From contig NC_072893.1 in NCBI RefSeq assembly GCF_027943255.1, positions 127,781,784-127,845,783 on the forward strand: 64,000 nucleotides of DNA, written 5' to 3'. The translations under genes were made by a program, and so were the position numbers. The notes under the pieces are model-generated. The model saw only the letters and a program-made list of their open reading frames with translations, had not been told where the DNA came from and ran no database searches. This DNA comes from Anastrepha obliqua (taxonomy: Eukaryota; Arthropoda; Insecta; Diptera; Tephritidae). Positions 10,951-22,494 of the stretch are shown in pieces (positions within the stretch are counted from its first letter, which is position 1; each line of letters starts with the position of its first letter).

Positions 10951-11654
10951 TTTCCTGGCTAGTGCTTGTGCGTACTATAAAGTGCTATCCATTCCGGCGT
11001 CGGATTTATTGGTATTGCCTTGCGGTAATTGGTTCCGTTGCTGCGGTCCTGGAATCGCTACGTTTGTGCGGGTGATAAACGCTCATAGTAGTGCTCGTTG
11101 TTGCCACGGTTTGTGTCCGGCGTTTACCTACACCGGTCGACCCTTCTCCGGTTTTTGTAAATTTTGTCTATTTGTATTTTCTGCAAATGTTGTGTTAGAG
11201 ATATATATTTTCTCTCTCTCTCCCTCTCTTATTCTCTCCTTCTTTCTCTGACTGCCTTGAAAGTTTCATTTCTGATATGTGTTCTACGGTACACGCTCTT
11301 TTTTTTAAGGCTATACATATTTCTTGATATTTCTTTAAATTTTTTCAGGATTTGGAAACAAACAAAAAACCGATTTTTATTTAGATTAATATACAAAAAA
11401 TATATAAAAAAAACTAAACATCTCAAGGAATTCCGTGAAGATGTACTGAACAAAATTTCAAACCGATTAGTCTGGTAAATTTTGAGTTAAGGCGCTCACG
11501 GATTAAAAAAAAAAACAAAAACAAAAAAAAGTTTCAAAAAAATGGCTTTAAAATCGAGCAGCCATGGAAACCCAGCCCGGAACAATGGGCGCTCAAATAC
11601 TAATAACTTCGTTAATTTTGCTCTCATCGTCTTGACATTTTAGCACAATATATT

Positions 11655-13319
11655 TTTCAGATATTCTGCATTCAATTAAAAAAATTAAAGTAAAGAAAAA
11701 GAATGAGGTTTAAATACCTTACCCCGTGATTGATTCACTGCACATACATACATATTTATATGTATGGAATATAATCAAAATATAATCAGCTACATACAAA
11801 TGAATGAAATACCGTATTGGCCCACATTTGGGAAGCATGTCTTAGCAGAAAAGATTATTTTCGTAGAAACGATTTTCAATTTATCTATAAACATACATAC
11901 AAAAACGTATGTACAGAATCACATGCTGACATACATATATAAGTATGTACATACATATGTATGTGGATGTATGTATGTATAGCTAAAGTTCAGCGAGTTT
12001 GTTTTTAGTTTTGTTTCGTTGCGTGCTAATCACCCCTTAAGTCTTTGGCATACCCATCTACATATCTACCTACACATTTTTTTCGAGTGAATCCAATTTT
12101 CGTTTGTTGGTTTTTTTAGCAAAATATTTGGCTCTGACTATGCGCAAAAAAAATCAATGAAATTTTCGTTAATTAAATTATATTGTATATATGTATGTAT
12201 TTACATACACACACACACATGTGCATATACATCTTTGATACTTAACTTCATAGCGTTGTTTTGCCATTTCAAAGCGCTAAACGACAATTACATATTATAT
12301 ATTTGTTTGCTTATTTGACTTTGGTCAAAAAGTTTAAATTTATTAAATATGAGCCAATGAATGGTAGAGGTAATAACTAGCTTCATACAAACATACAAAC
12401 GCATACACATGAATTCACACAGACAAATTTATGTGTGAGTGCATTTGAATTTTGTATTTTAAGAGCTGCAGAAACACACAACCGCCAGCGCCGGCACAGA
12501 AAAATAAATGCGCTGGAAATACCATATATAAATATGTATGTATGTATGAGCTTATAAGATCATCATATATGTTGATTTCCTTGTGCGAAAGAATGCCATA
12601 GAATCAAAACGATACCGTCAAAAATTTTTTTTCGCAGCTTAAAATACATAAGTGCTGGTGATCAGTTCGCTCAGATTTCATAATTAGAAGCACATACATA
12701 CTATATAGAAGATGGCGCAAAATTAATCATCCAATTATCTATTTCACAAGTATCAAATATGATTGTCGTGCGACGCCATTTGCAAAAATTACAAATCTTG
12801 CAACTGCAAAATCCTTGTACATACTTCTATTTTTATCACCATTTGATGTGATATGTCGTGATACAGAAGCTCGGCGAGTGCGATAATGTGCTTGTGGCAG
12901 CAGCTACACACACCTAATCTAATTTGAGATCGTTATGTATTTAGGTAGTCCAATAAATTTTGGTTCTGTTAAGTGAAGACGTTACCACTTCCTTTATTTC
13001 TTAATTTATTTTGATAATGATTCGTTATTATTTTTTTTTTTTGCAGTCATAATACTCTCATGCAATTGTTGAGCATACATCTATACATATAAATGACTAC
13101 TTTAATTCACAAAGCGTCTTTCAAGCTTCCGTTTCTTTTTTAAATTTAAATTAAACTCAAATTTAGAATGTGAATGTATGGATGCATGTAACTAGAGATT
13201 GCACTTCAAACTTAAGATCGATTGTGCTCTCTACTCTCCACAATATCTCATCCCGACCTAAAAAAACCGAATATGGTACTGAGCTGAACTGAACGTACGA
13301 TGTATGTATGTACACATGG
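11655..13319. other. Non-coding DNA rich in CATA/TATG microsatellites
   Basis: No gene was seen. Microsatellite patches lie at about 11930-11980, 12185-12225 and 12530-12550. Confidence 0.4.
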
Positions 13320-14955
13320 TAGAAAAAGTCTGCGTTCACCCACTGTTATAAAGTATTAATATAATTTAACGTGTTTATCTTAAAACTCTCAGTTATTTCT
13401 TTTCACTTATTTCAAAGAAAATTATTCGTAGAGGGTATGCACAAAATTTTTGGGAGTTTGAGCTGCGTCGTGTTCAGATAACGGGATTGTAGTACAGTTA
13501 CTTAAATAGGCTGAGCAGAAAAAGTATGCGTTCATTTCGAAGAGTGACGATTATTTGCATGGCAATTACGTTAAATTTAATTTTAAATCATTCATGTAGT
13601 TGACGCGGTTAAGAACAAATCTAAAGAGGGAAAAATTGATATTAGAAATACATTTTTGTTACTATGGACCACAGGCGAAAAGAAATAGATATTGGTGAAA
13701 GGAAAATCATTGTAAGTTTGGGGCAAAATAGTAAGAGCTATCGGGAAATCGCGAAAATTGTTGGGACGCAATACTCCTCGGTCCAAAGAGTGATAAACAA
13801 CTTCAAGCAAACGAATTGTTTGGAGTCTAAGCCTCGTTCTGGGCGTCCAAAAAAACTGACGGAAAGAGAAGAACGCAACATAACTATTCTTGTGAAGTCT
13901 AATCCACGACTAACAGCAAGCCAAATTTCAAAAGACATAGAAGTAAAATACCAAAAGAAAGTACATCCAGATACAGTAGGAAAAATTCTAAAAAGAATCG
14001 GATTTCACGGCAGAGTGGCCCGAAAAAAACCCTTCGTATCACGAGTAAATCGACTTAAGCGGATGGCTTTTGCCAAGGAATACGAAACAAGCCACCTGAG
14101 TTTTGGAATAGTGTGATTTTTTCAGATGAGAGCAAGTTTTGCATTTTCGGGTTAAAAGGTCGTAAAATTATTTGGAGGAAAAACGGAACGGCACTTGAAA
14201 GCAAAATCTGGTACCTACGGTAAAGCATGGGGGAGGAGGTGCCATGATATGGGGGTGTATGGCTAGTTCGGGCGTTGGAAATATACAGTTTATTGAGTCG
14301 AAAATGAACAGACGTGATTATCTCGATATTTTAAAAACGAATTTGAGTGAAAATGCAATCAAACTGGGACTCGGTGAAAGATTTGTTTTCCAACAGGACA
14401 ACGACCCGAAACACACAGCAGAGATTGTAAGGTTGTGGTTGTTGTATAATGTTCCAAAACAACTTCGCACACCCCCACAATCACCTGAACTTAACCCCAT
14501 TGAGCACTTATGGGACGTTCTAGAAAAAAAAAATACGAGAGCGTGCAATAACTAGCAAGGAAATGCTTAAGAACGCGCTTAAAGAGGAATGGAAAGCCAT
14601 AAGTCCAGAAATAACAGCCAAACTAGTAGGATCAATGCAAAGACGCCTTCTAGAAGTCATAAAAAGGCGTGAATATCCAACTAGCTATAAATTTTAAAAC
14701 ATTTCTATGATCTTAAGCCTTTTATTTTATTATTATTGAAGTGACGCAAACTTTTTCCGTTTAGTTTGAATGGCCTTTTTAATTTTATGTGATCTCTTTT
14801 TAAATTTGATTTTGTTATTGGTAGCGAAATATGTGTGATAGTTACGTTTAAGTGAACTAAATAAAACTCATTTAAAAAAATTTCTGAAATATTTATTGTT
14901 TTGAACTTTTTCTAATGCAAAGAATATTGGCATAGGTGAACGCAGACTTTTTCTA
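13320..14955 (+). mobile_element. Tc1-like element, nearly intact, IR/DR termini
   Basis: The element is about 1.64 kb. Outer inverted repeats GAAAAAGTCTGCGTTCACC lie at 13322-13340 and 14935-14953, next to TA at both ends. A second, inner pair sits about 190 bp inside (GAAAAAGTATGCGTTCA near 13519; its inverse GCAAACTTTTTCC near 14748). This gives the IR/DR layout known from Tc1-type elements. It carries a full transposase frame broken by single-base shifts. It is the least decayed DNA transposon in the window. Confidence 0.9.
13664..14696 (+). pseudogene. Tc1 transposase (DD34E), three frameshifts
   Basis: The start codon at 13664 opens a paired DNA-binding region: helix-turn-helix with SYREIAKIVGTQYSSVQRV, the GRPKKL basic hook, and a second HTH. 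The catalytic domain follows. The first Asp is in VIFSDESKF. The second is in FQQDNDPKHT. The Glu is in SPELNPIEHLW, with exactly 34 residues between second Asp and Glu. The frame shifts near 14090-14100, near 14200, and at a poly-A run near 14523-14532, and finally ends at TAA 14694-14696. All catalytic residues survive, so inactivation is recent and due only to small indels (or assembly errors at homopolymers). Confidence 0.9.
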
Positions 14956-15139
14956 CTATGTGTATATGCCTCTCTTGCTTTCCTACCTACATCTTCTTCT
15001 CGATATGGCACCGTATTCGATAGGCAAAAGAAAAAGAAACTCGATTCTTGAAAAACCCTGTACTTAGCATGCATCACGTCACTTTACTGATTATAAAAGT
15101 AGACATTATTGAGGCGAGTTTTAATACAGAGTACGGCGT

Positions 15140-15215
15140 GCTACGTCGAAGGGGAAGAGCTCGGCCAAACACCAAACAAAGGGTGTAAGCGCCAATTATA
15201 TGTATGTATGTTATA
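15140..15215 (+). mobile_element. SINE 3'-end fragment
   Basis: The sequence GAAGAGCTCGGCCAAACACC, with GGGTGTAAGCGCCAATTATA following, matches the 3' end of the SINE at 5041-5350. The tRNA-like head is absent. Confidence 0.6.
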
Positions 15216-16835
15216 TAAGGGGCCGTTGGGGCAAATTGTTGTTAATGTGACAACATACATTTTTATGGGAATACCGTTGATCTGAAAGCCTTTGGATAAG
15301 CGGTGACAATAAACCATAACTTTTTTTTCAAATTTCGGCGAAAGTGATGGCAATATTAATTCGGCTTGCATAAGAAAGATTTTCGCATTGCGATCTTGAA
15401 GTTGCCTTGAAAATAGACGCCTTTCGTTATTTAGATGCATTGGACATTAGAACTCATCATGTGATCTCATCAAGTAACCCCATCACATTATCTTATCATA
15501 TGTTCGATACTTATTCGAATTAATATCAATGTAAAGCGATTGAAAATCGGAAGGAACTACACTTAAAGAATAAGTCCACCCTGATGGCGTAAAATTTAGA
15601 CTGTTGCAAATAATTTTTTTTGTGACGAAATTATTATAAGTATATCTATTGTAATTCAAAAAGCATACATATTTAATATAACAAATAAAAGCGAAAAATT
15701 GCAAATTGCGGGGATGTATGCCCATCGAATTTCCGCCCCTAACAAAGTGGTGAGCGAGTGTCACCTCTCGAGTTGCGGTATTAAATCACGTGGTTGGTGA
15801 AACTCACCTCTCGAGTGCAAAGAGTTAATCGGTTGAAAATTGTTTCATGCTCATGAGACAAACGTAAGAAGAAGAGGTAAAAAGATGAGATCGTCAAGCA
15901 ACGTTACCTTAAAAGAACCACAACTTCTTCTATTACTTACATACATATTTTTATTCGAAACTTCTTGAGAATTCTAAAATATGGATTTGAAAATTAAGCA
16001 AAGCAGACAACAGATCATCTTTTTTTAATTTCAGGGTTTTGCCACTAAATAGAAGATATTTTACAAAAAAACAAAAATATTGACTTGATCAGTAAAACAA
16101 AAAAATATATATTATTATTCTAAAAAATTATTGTAAAAAATAAATAAATTTTTGTAATTATTAAAATCATATGTAACGCATGATCTCAATGAGCGTTAAA
16201 GGGTTAAGAAAGTCTCATCATCATCAGCGTAAAAGAAATATAATAACAAAAATAATTTAGTTGACTCAGAAAATGGTTTCGCAACAATGATGAGCACTGA
16301 ATAACAGAAATGTGTAAAACTCCAGTAAAGTATGTAAGTATACTCGTGAGTATCTCACTAGTAGCGTAGACAAAAATTAATTACAAAGACTAGTAAGCTC
16401 GAAAACTGCTGAATTTAACAAAAATGTATTAAAAATATGTATGCATGCATGTACATTTGTCGGTATGTACAGTGTTAATTTTTCCCAATTTACATACCTA
16501 CATACGTGCTCAGAGGCACTCCTAGGGCCTTCACTAAACAAACAAAAAATTCAAAATGACAAAAAATGTTATTTTCAGAAACTTAACAAATTAGTGGGCA
16601 TTTATTTACGATACGATATTTTTAATTCGTATGAAAACAAGAATTCGACCCAACAACAATTTAACAACATTATTTGCCATTTTTATTTTTCTCTCAAAGG
16701 TATGTATTTATGTAGCACGATACGATGTTTCCAATTAATACAAAAAAAAGATGATCGCCCAATATCAAGCAATGAAAGAAATATAATAATTTTGTCAAGT
16801 CAACATACATTCATACGTACATATGTATGTATATA
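15216..16835. other. Non-coding DNA
   Basis: There is no supported gene. A repeated CACCTCTCGAGT motif occurs at about 15762 and 15807. The open frames here show no recognisable protein. Confidence 0.35.
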
Positions 16836-18240
16836 CAGTATTGGCCAAAACTAAAGCATCCCCCTAATGGCATTTCAAATAATGTCAAATAACTCAATAC
16901 AACAACATCGAATATTACTTCCTTTTACACCTTGTTTCTTCTTATTATCTTGGTGATTAATAAACATAACAAAAAATTTTCAACATTTCTTATATTAAAA
17001 ATTAAATTAAAAAATATTAATATTATTCAAAACTTGTCTGGACAAAACTAAAGCACCCCCCATTAAAAGCGAAAATAATTGTTTTTATTCTTCAGTATTT
17101 TGTACTAAACCCATTATTTTTGATAACTTCAGAACATCTTTTTGGCATAGAAGATATTAGGTTACTAATAATTTCCGGAGAAATGTTGTACCAGGCTTCT
17201 TTAACCGCTTCAAACAGGGCTTCCTTTGTGCTGCAATTTTCCCTATTAATTTTGGAATTTACAATCTCCCACAAATTCTTAATGGGATTGAGATCGGGAG
17301 ATTGAGCTGTAACCACGTTTTACAGTGCCTAGAGGTATGCTTCGGATCATTATCCTGCTGGAACCTCCATCTCAGTGGCATTTCCTCCTCAGCGTGTGGT
17401 AGCATTACATCTTTAAGGATGTTTGTGTACATGAAACGGTCCATAATTCCCTCTATTCGATGAACAGGCCCGATACCCTGGCCAGAGAAACAACCCCAGA
17501 CCAAAATGTTCCCCCCACCATACTTGGTAGTTCCGATACAATACTTCGGATTTAGTCGCTGTTGCTTTGGTCTTCTTACTCGCCAAACTTAAAGCAATTT
17601 TTATTTGTTCAGAAGAGACTGTGGGATCACTCTGACTTTTTCTTTTAATCGTGGAGTCGTCTTGTCGTGTAGTCTTTCGTGGCCTTCCTCCACTATGGAC
17701 TGCAGAAATAGAACCCGTTTGTTCAAATTTTTTATAAGTCGCGATATTACACTTCTATTTATTGAATATTTCTCACTAATTTTGTGTCGCGATAAACCAC
17801 TTTGCCAATCACTTATTATTTTATTTTTAAATTCATTTGAATACGCATTTCTGACCATATTTGCTGATTTCCCGTATGAAATGTTTTGTCCTACTAAATC
17901 CGCACGTGTTTTGCACAAATTATTCTAACGAACTTTGACTCAGCTTTAAATACCGTTAGGAAGAGAAATTAACTTAAAAACAACAAAACAAAGCCGTAGT
18001 TAAGAAAAAAAGAATGTGGGGTGCTTTAGTTTTGACCATTCAGTTTTTAAATAATTTGAACATTTCAATTTTTTTTCAGTATAACCAAAACGCTGTATAT
18101 TTGGTATTATATTTTATAAATACTTAAGTAACAAGGAAACACATGACATATGTATATGCCATATTTCAAGATGTTTGATTGAGAGATTTAGCATTATTTG
18201 AAATGCCATTAGGGGGGTGCTTTAGTTTTGGCCAATACTG
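16836..18240 (-). mobile_element. Tc1-like element, dead
   Basis: The element is 1405 bp, flanked by TA (16834-16835, 18241-18242). Its outer inverted repeats of about 50 bp begin CAGTATTGGCCAAAACTAAA. An inner repeat pair lies at about 17038-17060 and 18017-18040 (ACAAAACTAAAGCACCCC and its inverse), so this is again an IR/DR arrangement. It belongs to a different family from the element at 13320. Confidence 0.9.
17092..17858 (-). pseudogene. Tc1 transposase pseudogene with catalytic Glu to Lys
   Basis: Reading on the minus strand, an ATG at 17858 opens a helix-turn-helix domain (FKNKIISDWQSGLSRHKISE, INRSVISRLIKNL). Next come WGCFSGQGIGP, FQQDNDPKHTSR and, after a frameshift, SPDLNPIKNLW, ending SMPKRC...NGFSTKY at 17092. 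The Glu of PIENLW, the third catalytic residue, is Lys. At least two frameshifts occur, and the segment between the HTH and WGC is also broken. The protein cannot be active. Confidence 0.9.
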
Positions 18241-18242
18241 TA

Positions 18243-18660
18243 TGTAGTTGCGGAAATACCAAAGGGTTTACGAACCATTTGCAATGCGTAGTATTATTTA
18301 TAGTTAATGAACCACGAAAATTAAAAAACTAAATAAAGTATATGATATGTAATAAAAAAATAAATCAAACACATGAATACATTAATAAAAAATTTGGCCA
18401 GCTAACTGTGTCATCATTCTTAATACTTTTGCGCTTATACAATGGTCTGGGTTTTAAATAACTGCTTCTGAGAAATCGAAACAAGTAGCATTTACCTTGG
18501 TTCAATGTACAAAAAAGTAAAAATAAAAAAATATATAATATATGCTCACATTGATAAACAACAAGAAAAGGAGCGATCGTAAGACTGCTGACTGAAAAAC
18601 AATTATACATTACAAACTATCAAAGTTCCTTGACACTTTACAACATCTACGCTATTGCTT
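18243..18660. other. Non-coding DNA
   Basis: No gene was seen. Confidence 0.35.
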
Positions 18661-18663
18661 TAT

Positions 18664-18803
18664 TTAAGACAGCTGCAAGTTGTCCTACAGCAGCAGCAGT
18701 TGTTTGCCTACGCCGCCAATGGCACGTTGCAATGCGAGCGACTCATTTGTGAGCGCACCATTGAGGAACTTCTCACGGCTTCAACAAAATGTTGATTTGT
18801 TGA
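18664..18803 (+). CDS. Possible unrecognised exon
   Basis: The plus-strand frame from about 18664 reads LRQLQVV, four Gln, LFAYAANGTLQCERLICER, then TIEELLTASTKC and a TGA. Composition and the near absence of low-complexity residues after the Gln run are more protein-like than nearby DNA. A plausible acceptor (TGTCCTACAG) precedes it. It matches no family I know, and there is no partner exon. Chance remains the leading alternative. Confidence 0.15.
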
Positions 18804-19204
18804 ACTGCAGTTGGTTTGGTTTTTTTTTTTGTCTTTTCCGATACTCTTTAGTGTTATTGTGCTGTTCGGCTTCGTATCGAATTTATTAAGGCCCAAATAC
18901 ATATATGGAAGATTCCATTTGGTTGATTGCTGTATGTGTATGTATGTGCACACATAGTAATTGGCAGTTTTTGAAACCGAAGGTTCTCATTGCTAGCTGA
19001 ATCGAACTTGTTTTGTTATTGTGTACAACATACGCTCAAGATAGGTTTGTTGTTTTTGCTAAAAGGTTTTTGACTTATTTGCCAAAAAGGAAATGGCGCT
19101 TTCGATGTCCATTTTTCGGCGAAAGAAACCCGAAGCAGTGAAGCGAGGGCAAATAGCTTTTCGAAATCTGAGTACAGCGCGTAAATGATTGAGCACCAAA
19201 ATGG

Positions 19205-19255
19205 AGACGGGATATAAAAGTGACAACGAAAAAGAAAGTAGAAGTTTTAACAGGT
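19205..19255 (+). promoter_or_regulatory. Possible core promoter and 5' exon end
   Basis: A TATA-box-like GGGATATAAAAG at 19208-19219 is followed about 35 bp later by AACAG/GTGAGT, a good splice donor. A 31-codon ATG frame (from 19094) lies just upstream and reads MALSMSIFRRKKPEAV at its start. The arrangement could mark a short non-coding first exon on the plus strand. No linked gene is identified. Confidence 0.2.
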
Positions 19256-20147
19256 GAGTTTATTTTAAACTCATTTCATTCAGTAAATTATGGAAAAATA
19301 AGTATTGTTCTTTCGTTTATTTATCATTGGATATTTACCTTCGAACACTTGAGTTATTATTGGAACATTTCTATGCACTTTTGACTTCAATAACAACAAA
19401 GAAATAATTTCGCATGATTCAATTTTCCCCTTGGGGAAGAAGTTGTGGTTGTATGAGTTGCTTAATCAATTAATTTCTTATTTGAATATAAAGTAGATAG
19501 AAGTTCCCTGTCTACGGGATTAAGCCACTGTAGAAACACAAAACATAAATTTTTTTTGTTTAAAAAATGTTTTAATGCCCTAAAAATTACATACTCAGTG
19601 GATTAAGGTGGGGCAAATGTATTAATACTTCTGTTTTGAATTTTGGCGCAGCCCCTCTCAGTTCGTTGCGTAGCGCACTGGAAATTTTAAACGCGTTTTT
19701 CTCTAGACTACATTTTTCAAGCCGGCTGGATTTATTCAAAAACAAATTTCGACCGATTTAATGCAATTTTAACTGTATGTCAACGTAAGGACGGCTTTTT
19801 CCATATATTACATTACATAAATCGATATATTAATACAATTTTTTTACATTTTTGGAAATTTGCACTTTTTATTAAACTGCACTGCAAAAATCGATTTATC
19901 AAAAAATCCCGCGTACTTCTATAGCATACATACATATGAACATATAAATGTATGTAATGTAATTCGTTTCTTTACGTATATCTAAATTTTAGACGCCAGC
20001 AGCCAATCAAATTGTCTCGATATTGACAAGCTGCAAAACATTGTTATCAGGAAGGGTAATACAAAAGGGGAAAATTACGTAAATGAACACTATTGCACTA
20101 TTCAATATTAAAATGTATGCAAACCCAACACAAATACGCTGTGAAAG

Positions 20148-20312
20148 ATGAGTTTGAGATTTGTAACGGATTTGATAAGTGTGTTTTTTTTACTGGTGTT
20201 TGCGTTTAAACACGTTAGCGGCAGCAAACTCAAAAGTAATCTAAGATGGAAAGGTTATATAAATTTAAAAAAAGTTTCCTGGACTAAAATCTATGCAAGT
20301 GACATTTTCTGA
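20148..20312 (+). CDS. Possible small secreted protein or signal-peptide exon
   Basis: An ATG frame of 54 codons begins MSLRFVTDLISVFFLLVFAF, followed by KHVSGS. This is a textbook-looking signal peptide: a basic n-region, about 14 hydrophobic residues and a small-residue cleavage region. The rest is basic (KLKSNLRWK...). Downstream at 20786, after a good acceptor (TGCTATTGCAG), another open stretch reads ECSCDKPIAW and KVNDNFCDY. The latter resembles the VNDNYCDC motif of glucosidase II beta-type proteins. The reading phases of the two pieces match only through weak donors, so a joined gene is not claimed. Confidence 0.25.
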   Translation: MSLRFVTDLISVFFLLVFAFKHVSGSKLKSNLRWKGYINLKKVSWTKIYASDIF

Positions 20313-20782
20313 ATAATGCCTGATTGCATGAGCGAGCAGAAATCTGCTACCGAATCCCCGATGACGCGCCAGCCGCAGGTACTCTCATAATTTTACTTCG
20401 GTTTACTAACACTAGCTTTTTGTAGGTTTACTAACACGACTGTCAAAGTGGAAGCATCTCTACTGGAAATCCCTGTGTGACTTAATTATTACTTTTATTA
20501 TAAATTTACGTCTGTTTTCATTATTTACATGGCTATTCAGATTCATGCATGATTTTTATTTTAATGACGTCAAAGACTTTCGTTCAATCGATCTAAGGAA
20601 CGGACGAGCCTCTTGCAGCATCGCTGTTCAATTGCACGAAGCTACTATATTAGAAAATTAAATACAATTAAAATAAGTTATTTAAATAAGGCAGGAGGGT
20701 CGGTTGTATGGAATGAGCAGAGTTCATTTAATATTTTCGTGAGCTTCGGCCATTTATTTATTTATTTCATCATGCTATTGCA

Positions 20783-20870
20783 GAAAGAGTGTTCTTGTGA
20801 TAAGCCTATAGCCTGGACGGCCAGCAAAGTCAACGATAATTTCTGTGATTACACGATAGTGTCGTTATAA
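20783..20870 (+). CDS. Possible short cysteine-containing exon
   Basis: The frame follows a consensus-like 3' splice site ending at 20782-20785 and runs to TAA at 20868-20870. It holds three Cys in about 20 residues and the string SKVNDNFCDY. The similarity to the glucosidase II beta N-terminal motif is short and could be coincidental. Confidence 0.15.
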
Positions 20871-21705
20871 ACTATACAGATTAGATTTCAATCTATTACG
20901 ACTTTATAAATGCTTTCCATGTACATATATTCATTTTTCATAAGCGTAATGAGAATTGCAGAGTAGGTAAGCTGAGAAAACGAAGTCAAAACTTAAGAGG
21001 CTTGGAGTTGATCGAAAAAATCTGACTGAGGTTGACTTATAAGCATTTTGAGAACTGGAGAAGTACGCTGGGCGAATGAAATAAAAAACTCATAGCGCGC
21101 TTGAAAATAAGAAATTTTAAAATTCAAATTTTCTATATAAAAAAATTGTACATTAAAAACTGGTATCGACAAGATTTAACCCATGAACGCTTATTGGTGT
21201 CTATTTGCAAGAACTCAATTTTTAGTACATTTCAGGCAGAATTTAAGTAAAGGCGTCTATATTTAATTAATAAAACAGATTTGAACGATAAACAGATTTT
21301 ATTTATTAAGTTTTGCTTTCATTGTAGGTTTATTAAACCAAACAAGGAAGAAAACAAGCATGCAGTTGAAGGTTAATTTCTGCACAATACTACATACAAA
21401 CGCACATACATATATGTATGTATGTCTGTATTAGTGCATGAAAACTGGATTTAGTAAACATGTATTTAATAGTTAGCATAAAAAATTTTGCTCAAAAGCG
21501 GGAAAAAGGTCAACATTAAAGTTGTTCGTAAAGCGATCATGTGTAGAAGTGAATCACTCGCTAGTGAAGAAAAAAAATCAAATACGCTGTCTTATTTTAA
21601 CTCTTTACTTTCACAAACCTACCATGGCATGTGACTACTTCGGCATACTTTAAAATATGCAACTCATTCGCTCAATGCCAAAAGTGCGCAAAACCAAAAG
21701 AAGCA
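20871..21705. other. Non-coding DNA
   Basis: No gene was seen. A CATACATATATG microsatellite lies near 21400-21425. Confidence 0.35.
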
Positions 21706-22492
21706 AAGGGTGATCCGAATGGATGCATTTCATAAAAAATTATGAAATAAAATTAATAAAAGCTGCCTTTGTTCAAAAGAGCAAACATTTCCATGATTTA
21801 CGAATTACATAAGATCTCATTAATGTGGCCGCTTCTAGGCTGCTATGAACCCAATTTTGCCAAATCTTATCGATTTTTTCTACATATATCTCGTCGAAAG
21901 CCATGACGATATTGGCCTTAAGAAACTGAATCGTTTATGCATTGTTCGCTCAACATGGCGCTTGCCGCACACCACACAACGATATTAGATTGCAAGTCCG
22001 AGGCGGTCAAATCGACATCGTCAAGACATGTGAAAAATACCTAATTTGGCGGTTAATTGATCGAGGGTTTAATGGAAGTTCGTCCAAGTTTTCAACTTCT
22101 GTCCACAAAACGTCGGTAATTAAAACTCTGCAAAGTTAACCGTTAAGTTAATTCATGTTTTCAGCACCATTTTCAAAAAAAATGAATCAATGATTTCATG
22201 TTTTCCGATGTCTGGAGGCAGCAATTTTATTTGTTAACATATCTGCCAACATAAAAGTGCCAATACTTCTTTTCGGCAATCACTCAAGCAACGCAGCATT
22301 TCATTTTGGAAATTAGTTTGGGAGATTTCCCTAATATTGTTGAAGAGTAAAGCAATTTCTTTCATTCTATATAAGTGTGCTACTGGCTGGCAATCAAGAA
22401 TTTTGAGTGCAAGAGCTGTCAACGTCTTATTTTTTTAACCTAAAAAATCATAAATTGAAGGATTAAAAGAAACTTGTATTTGAACCATCCTG
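21706..22492 (-). mobile_element. Decayed mariner-type element
   Basis: Imperfect inverted ends: GGGTGATCCGAATGGATG on the left and the inverse of AGGATGGTTCAAATACAAG on the right, with TA after the right end. On the minus strand near the left end, frames read DLTASD and then FLKANIVMAFDEIYVEKID and KIWQNWVHSS. This resembles the mariner C-terminal block (LK-NI-A--EI----L-KV--NW--R). The rest is scrambled. At under 800 bp it is also internally deleted. Confidence 0.5.
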
Positions 22493-22494
22493 TA

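Noticed and set aside
10796..11251. Open frame of 151 codons, Trp/Phe/Cys rich
   Set aside because: It lies over a degenerate GGYGCC/T-rich repeat. The composition follows the DNA repeat and no domain is recognisable.
15483..15764. Minus-strand frame of 93 codons
   Set aside because: There is no recognisable domain, no supporting splice or promoter signals, and the composition is similar to the surrounding DNA.
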